A program made the position numbers and the translations under genes. Shown piece after piece: positions 5,365 to 7,828 of a DNA stretch of 7,828 nucleotides. The notes below the pieces were generated by a model, which was not told where the DNA came from, did not search any database, and saw only the letters and a list, made by a program, of their open reading frames with translations. The DNA comes from JANQQZ01 sp039179915. Lineage in GTDB: Bacteria; Planctomycetota; Phycisphaerae; Phycisphaerales; UBA1924. The stretch is taken from contig JBCDEF010000129.1 in NCBI GenBank assembly GCA_039179915.1, positions 1 through 7,828 of the forward strand, read 5' to 3'. How positions within the stretch are numbered: position 1 is the first letter of the stretch; each line of letters begins with the position of its first letter.

Positions 5365-6291
5365 CTAGAGACGCAGCATGCCGGCGAACTCTTCGAACCG
5401 TTCACCGAGCTGCTCGGTGGTGAGTTCGGCGAGCCGCTCGAGGCTGAAGGTCTCGATGGTGAAGCTGGCCATGACCGTGCCGTGGGCGAGCGCGGTCTTG
5501 AGCGTGTCGAGCGTGAGCATCGTCTGGTTCTGGCTGGCGAGGTAGCCCATCATGCCGCCGGCGAAGGTGTCGCCCGCGCCGGTGGGGTCGATGACGGTCT
5601 CGGCCGGGAAAGCGGGCATCGCGCCGATGCCGACACCGTCGTTCTCGCGGATCGCAAAGATGCACCCGTGCTCGCCCTTTTTGACGACGACGAAGCTCGG
5701 GCCCATATCGAGGATGTGCCGGCAGGCGGCAACGGTGTTGCGGTTGCCGGTGAACTGCTCGGCCTCTTCGAAGTTCAGCACCAGGCCGTCGACCTTGGCG
5801 CAGAGCGCCTCGAGCTCGGGCCGGGCGATGTCGATCCAGAGGTCCATGGTGTCGGCGACGGCGAGCTTGCGGCCCGGCAGCTGCTCGAGCATGCCGAGCT
5901 GCACCGCCGGGTGCGTGTTGGCCAGGAAGACCGCGGCCGAGTCGCGGAAGCCCTCGGGGATCGCCGGCGGGGCCTCTTCGAGCACGTTCAGGTCGGTGAA
6001 CGTGGTCTCGCGCTGGTCCATGTTGTCCATGTACTTGCCGCCCCAGCGGAAGGTCTTGGACCCCGCGCGGGTCTCAAGGCCGGCGAGATCAATGCGGTCG
6101 AACTTCTTGAGCACATTCATGTGCTCGCTCGGGAAGTCATCGCCGACGGCCGCGACCATGCGGACCGGGCCGTGGTGCTGGGCGGCGGCTGAGAAATAGG
6201 CGCACGACCCGCCGAGAACCCCCTCGCGCTTCGCGCCGTCAGGGGTTTCAACGGTATCGATACCAACGGTTCCGGTGACAATCAGGCTCAT
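5365..6291 (-). CDS. PfkB/ribokinase-family carbohydrate or nucleoside kinase
   Basis: This 308-residue protein is of normal length for the PfkB family, which phosphorylates sugars or nucleosides with ATP. The C-terminal family signature is complete: DPTGAGDTFAGG at 235-246, with D241 as the catalytic base and GAGD as the anion hole. The N-terminal Gly-Gly substrate-side motif is at GVLGGSCAYFSAAA (24-37). The Mg2+/phosphate-linked NxxE motif is N173-F-E-E176 in VLNFEEAEQF, and VVVKKGEHGC (201-210) is the usual strand-turn before the ATP site. Substrate residues cannot be assigned; ribose-like sugars and nucleosides are both plausible. The gene lies 43 nt after the PqiB-like gene and 10 nt before the methyltransferase gene. 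Its ATG has no Shine-Dalgarno but a TACAGT hexamer 6 nt upstream, so it may have its own leaderless promoter and head a kinase-methyltransferase unit. Confidence 0.9.
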   Translation of the reverse strand: MSLIVTGTVGIDTVETPDGAKREGVLGGSCAYFSAAAQHHGPVRMVAAVGDDFPSEHMNVLKKFDRIDLAGLETRAGSKTFRWGGKYMDNMDQRETTFTDLNVLEEAPPAIPEGFRDSAAVFLANTHPAVQLGMLEQLPGRKLAVADTMDLWIDIARPELEALCAKVDGLVLNFEEAEQFTGNRNTVAACRHILDMGPSFVVVKKGEHGCIFAIRENDGVGIGAMPAFPAETVIDPTGAGDTFAGGMMGYLASQNQTMLTLDTLKTALAHGTVMASFTIETFSLERLAELTTEQLGERFEEFAGMLRL

Positions 6292-6297
6292 GCGGCG

Positions 6298-6303
6298 ACT
6301 GTA
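6298..6303 (-). promoter_or_regulatory. Putative -10 element for a leaderless kinase mRNA
   Basis: On the minus strand TACAGT is followed by CGCCGC (6 nt) and the ATG at 6291. The spacing is identical to the hexamers before the amidotransferase and pqiA genes. No ribosome binding site is present in the 43-nt gap. No clear -35 hexamer is seen. Confidence 0.4.
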
Positions 6304-6307
6304 GGGG

Positions 6308-6332
6308 CCGGAGGCCAGCGCTTCGACTCCGG
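6308..6332. repeat. Inverted repeat between the PqiB-like and kinase genes
   Basis: CCGGAG (6308-6313) and CTCCGG (6327-6332) are perfect inverted repeats with a 13-nt spacer. They fill most of the 43-bp gap between the two minus-strand genes, just upstream of the putative TACAGT element. The repeat could be an operator or an RNA hairpin after the PqiB stop codon. No T-run follows on the minus strand, so it is not a canonical terminator. Confidence 0.3.
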
Positions 6333-6334
6333 GT

Positions 6335-7216
6335 TCACTCACCGGTATCGAGCAGGATCTCGGGCTGCCAGCGGCGCCAGCTGTTCTCGGCCTGTGGCGC
6401 GAGGGTGAACTCGTGGCCGGGCTCGACGGGCGGGCCCGGTGAGGTCGGCGTAGCCAACGCGATCGCGCCGCGGAGGACGCTGTCGAGCGAGCCGGCCTCG
6501 ACCGAGAGCCCGCTGAACCAGCCGAAATCGAGCCCGACGCCGCTCGCGTCCCAGAAGCGGGTGTTCTCGCGGACGAGCAGGTTGTAGGGCCGCTCGATGA
6601 CGGCCTCGATGCGGACATGGGTCGAGTCGTCGGCCAGCGTCACGCCGCGGACGCTGCCGACGGGCATGCCGCGGTAGAGCACGAGCGCGCCGGGCGAGGT
6701 GGTCGCGGCGGTGTCGGACCGGAGCAGAACGACCAGGCCGTCGGCTTCGAGATCGAAGCCGCCGGGCGCCGAGGCCCGGCCCTCGAAGCGCCGCTGCACC
6801 TCACCATCGCGGTCGCCGGGGCGGACGGCGATGTACCGCGGACCGATCAGCGTGTCGAGACCGGCCACGCCGCGGAGGCTCACCTCGGGCCGCACGATCC
6901 AGAACTCGGAGCCCTCGACGGCCAGCTTCCGCGCGTGCGGCGCGAGCTCGGCTTCGACCTCGACCCGGTCGAGCGTGTCGGACAGGCGGACATCGCGAAC
7001 CACCCCGACACTCAGGCCCCGGTGCACGATCTTCGCGCCGGGCTCGAGCGCGGCGGCATCATCGAACGTAAGAAAGATCGTTGGCCCGCGCTCGCGGCTG
7101 ACCTGGATCGACAAAACCACCAGCAAACCCACGAACGTCAGCAGCGGCATGACCCAGAACAGGCTCGCGCGGCGTTTGCGGCGTTCGATGCGGGCCTCGG
7201 GAGGGTGCTCGGTCAT
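6335..7216 (-). CDS. pqiB: PqiB/MlaD-family protein with two MCE domains
   Basis: This 293-residue membrane-anchored MCE protein is expected to bind and pass lipids across the envelope. After a basic cytoplasmic N-terminus (ERRKRRA) there is one transmembrane helix at about 18-39. Then come two MCE domains, about 43-134 and 158-257. Each has the typical pore-side core: GLSVGVVRDVRL with EFWIVRPEVSLRGVAGLDTL in the first, and RGMPVGSVRGVTL with TRFWDASGVGLDFGWFSGL in the second. E. coli PqiB is about 546 residues with three MCE domains and a long coiled coil that bridges the periplasm. This protein has only two domains and a short 36-residue tail, so it could not span the periplasm in the same way. 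It overlaps the PqiA-like gene by 4 bp (ATGA), a sign of coupled translation. No pqiC lipoprotein gene follows. Confidence 0.88.
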   Translation of the reverse strand: MTEHPPEARIERRKRRASLFWVMPLLTFVGLLVVLSIQVSRERGPTIFLTFDDAAALEPGAKIVHRGLSVGVVRDVRLSDTLDRVEVEAELAPHARKLAVEGSEFWIVRPEVSLRGVAGLDTLIGPRYIAVRPGDRDGEVQRRFEGRASAPGGFDLEADGLVVLLRSDTAATTSPGALVLYRGMPVGSVRGVTLADDSTHVRIEAVIERPYNLLVRENTRFWDASGVGLDFGWFSGLSVEAGSLDSVLRGAIALATPTSPGPPVEPGHEFTLAPQAENSWRRWQPEILLDTGE

Positions 7217-7806
7217 TCGTCATCCTCCCAGATCGTGTGGGGATCGAAGGCCATCGACGCGAAGAGGTTCAGCAGCACGACGATACCGAACACAACCACG
7301 CCGGGCCCTGGCGTGACCGTGACCAAGTCGCCGAGCTTGACGACCGCGACCAGCACGGCGACCAGCAGCACATCGACCATCCCCCACCGCCCGATGAACT
7401 CGACGGCGTGGTACGTCGCGGCGCGATAGCCCGTCGAGAGCAGCCGCCCGCCGAAGCTCAGGGCAAACAGCGCCGACAGCTTGGCGACCGGCGCCACGAT
7501 CGAGAACAGCAGGACCGTCAGGCCAACGAACCAGTTGCCCTCGGCCAGCAGCTCGACCATGCCGGTCCAGATCGACGCGACCGAGTCGTGGCCGAGCCGG
7601 GTCAGGGTCATCACCGGAAGCAGCAACGCAAACGGATAGAGCACGAGGGCCGTCGCGGCGAGGGCGGCGGTGCGCGATTCGGCAGCCGGGTGCGAGCCGT
7701 GGCGGATGACCGACCGGCAGCGCGTGCAGGTAGCGACGTGCTTGGGAGGCACGTCGGCGACGGTGTGGACGAGGCCGCAGGTGGCGCAGGCGCGGAGGGC
7801 GGGCAT
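7213..7806 (-). CDS. pqiA: PqiA-domain inner-membrane protein, single-domain form
   Basis: This 197-residue protein matches one PqiA domain. It starts with a small cysteine-rich knuckle, C7-x2-C10 and C27-x2-C30, likely a zinc or rubredoxin-like site in the cytoplasm. About four transmembrane helices follow (roughly 46-66, 92-117, 143-163 and 168-186). The family hallmark GRWGMVDVLLVAVLVAVVKL lies at 139-158. E. coli PqiA has two such domains (about 417 residues, eight helices), so this is a half-length version. It probably forms the membrane part of a lipid-transport system with the PqiB-like protein, whose start codon overlaps its stop by 4 bp. The ATG at 7806 has no Shine-Dalgarno; TAGACT lies exactly 6 nt upstream, which suggests a leaderless mRNA and confirms this start. 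Confidence 0.88.
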   Translation of the reverse strand: MPALRACATCGLVHTVADVPPKHVATCTRCRSVIRHGSHPAAESRTAALAATALVLYPFALLLPVMTLTRLGHDSVASIWTGMVELLAEGNWFVGLTVLLFSIVAPVAKLSALFALSFGGRLLSTGYRAATYHAVEFIGRWGMVDVLLVAVLVAVVKLGDLVTVTPGPGVVVFGIVVLLNLFASMAFDPHTIWEDDE

Positions 7807-7812
7807 GCTCAG

Positions 7813-7818
7813 AGTCTA
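7813..7818 (-). promoter_or_regulatory. Putative -10 element for a leaderless pqiA mRNA
   Basis: On the minus strand TAGACT is followed by CTGAGC (6 nt) and the ATG at 7806. This is the same geometry as at the amidotransferase and kinase genes. The window ends 10 bp further upstream, so any -35 element is out of view. Confidence 0.45.
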
Positions 7819-7828
7819 ACGAGGCCGA

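Noticed and set aside
4653..5423. Long plus-strand open frame antisense to the methyltransferase gene
   Set aside because: GC-rich DNA keeps the opposite frame open. The translation is Gly/Arg/Glu/Ala-rich with no motif, while the minus strand has a clear SAM-binding signature.
5326..6192. Long plus-strand open frame antisense to the kinase gene (288 codons)
   Set aside because: No family motif and no ribosome binding site. The PfkB signatures lie on the other strand.
6308..6332. Intrinsic terminator after the PqiB-like gene
   Set aside because: The inverted repeat is real, but no T-run follows on the minus strand, and the kinase gene begins shortly after.
6617..7429. Plus-strand open frame antisense to both Pqi genes
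   Set aside because: It runs across two overlapping real genes, has a biased composition and contains no recognisable domain.
1..7828. Defence island, CRISPR array, mobile element or RNA gene
   Set aside because: I saw no spaced direct repeats, transposase or integrase motifs, terminal inverted repeats or tRNA-like folds. All large frames fit ordinary chromosomal genes.

Overview
The window is GC-rich (about two thirds G+C by eye) and densely coding. It looks like chromosomal DNA of a member of the Planctomycetota, most likely Phycisphaerae. The best clue is the secreted protein at 3936-4637, which ends in a PEP-CTERM-like tail (V-P-A-P, a short Ala/Leu helix, then an Arg run) of the kind common in that class. 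The taxon is inferred; no marker gene is present. I see no mobile element, CRISPR array, tRNA or rRNA.

Layout. Left edge, plus strand: the end of a membrane protein (2-100), then a small membrane-anchored protein with two CxxC pairs (116-502). Next comes a minus-strand gene pair (483-2164) that encodes a class I glutamine amidotransferase and then a HhH-GPD DNA glycosylase, only 2 nt apart. A 78-bp divergent promoter region separates this pair from a plus-strand secreted Deg/HtrA-type serine protease (2243-3733). That protease resembles plant Deg9 along its whole length. After a 200-bp gap with three small hairpins comes the acidic, lysine-free PEP-CTERM-like protein (3936-4637). The right part is a minus-strand cluster read from 7806 down to 4665: a single-domain PqiA-like protein, a two-MCE-domain PqiB-like protein (ATGA overlap), a PfkB-family kinase and a class I SAM methyltransferase.

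How the genes may work together. The PqiA/PqiB pair probably forms a reduced envelope lipid-transport module. The protease and the PEP-CTERM protein also act in or beyond the envelope. The amidotransferase/glycosylase pair and the kinase/methyltransferase pair are cytoplasmic, and their substrates cannot be read from the sequence.

The most interesting signal is in the gene starts. The three minus-strand genes that could head transcription units (amidotransferase, kinase, PqiA) each have a TANNNT hexamer exactly 6 nt before the ATG and no Shine-Dalgarno sequence. This is the geometry of leaderless promoters. The plus-strand genes at 116, 2243 and 3936 instead have clear purine-rich ribosome binding sites. 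The window therefore suggests two co-existing modes of translation initiation.
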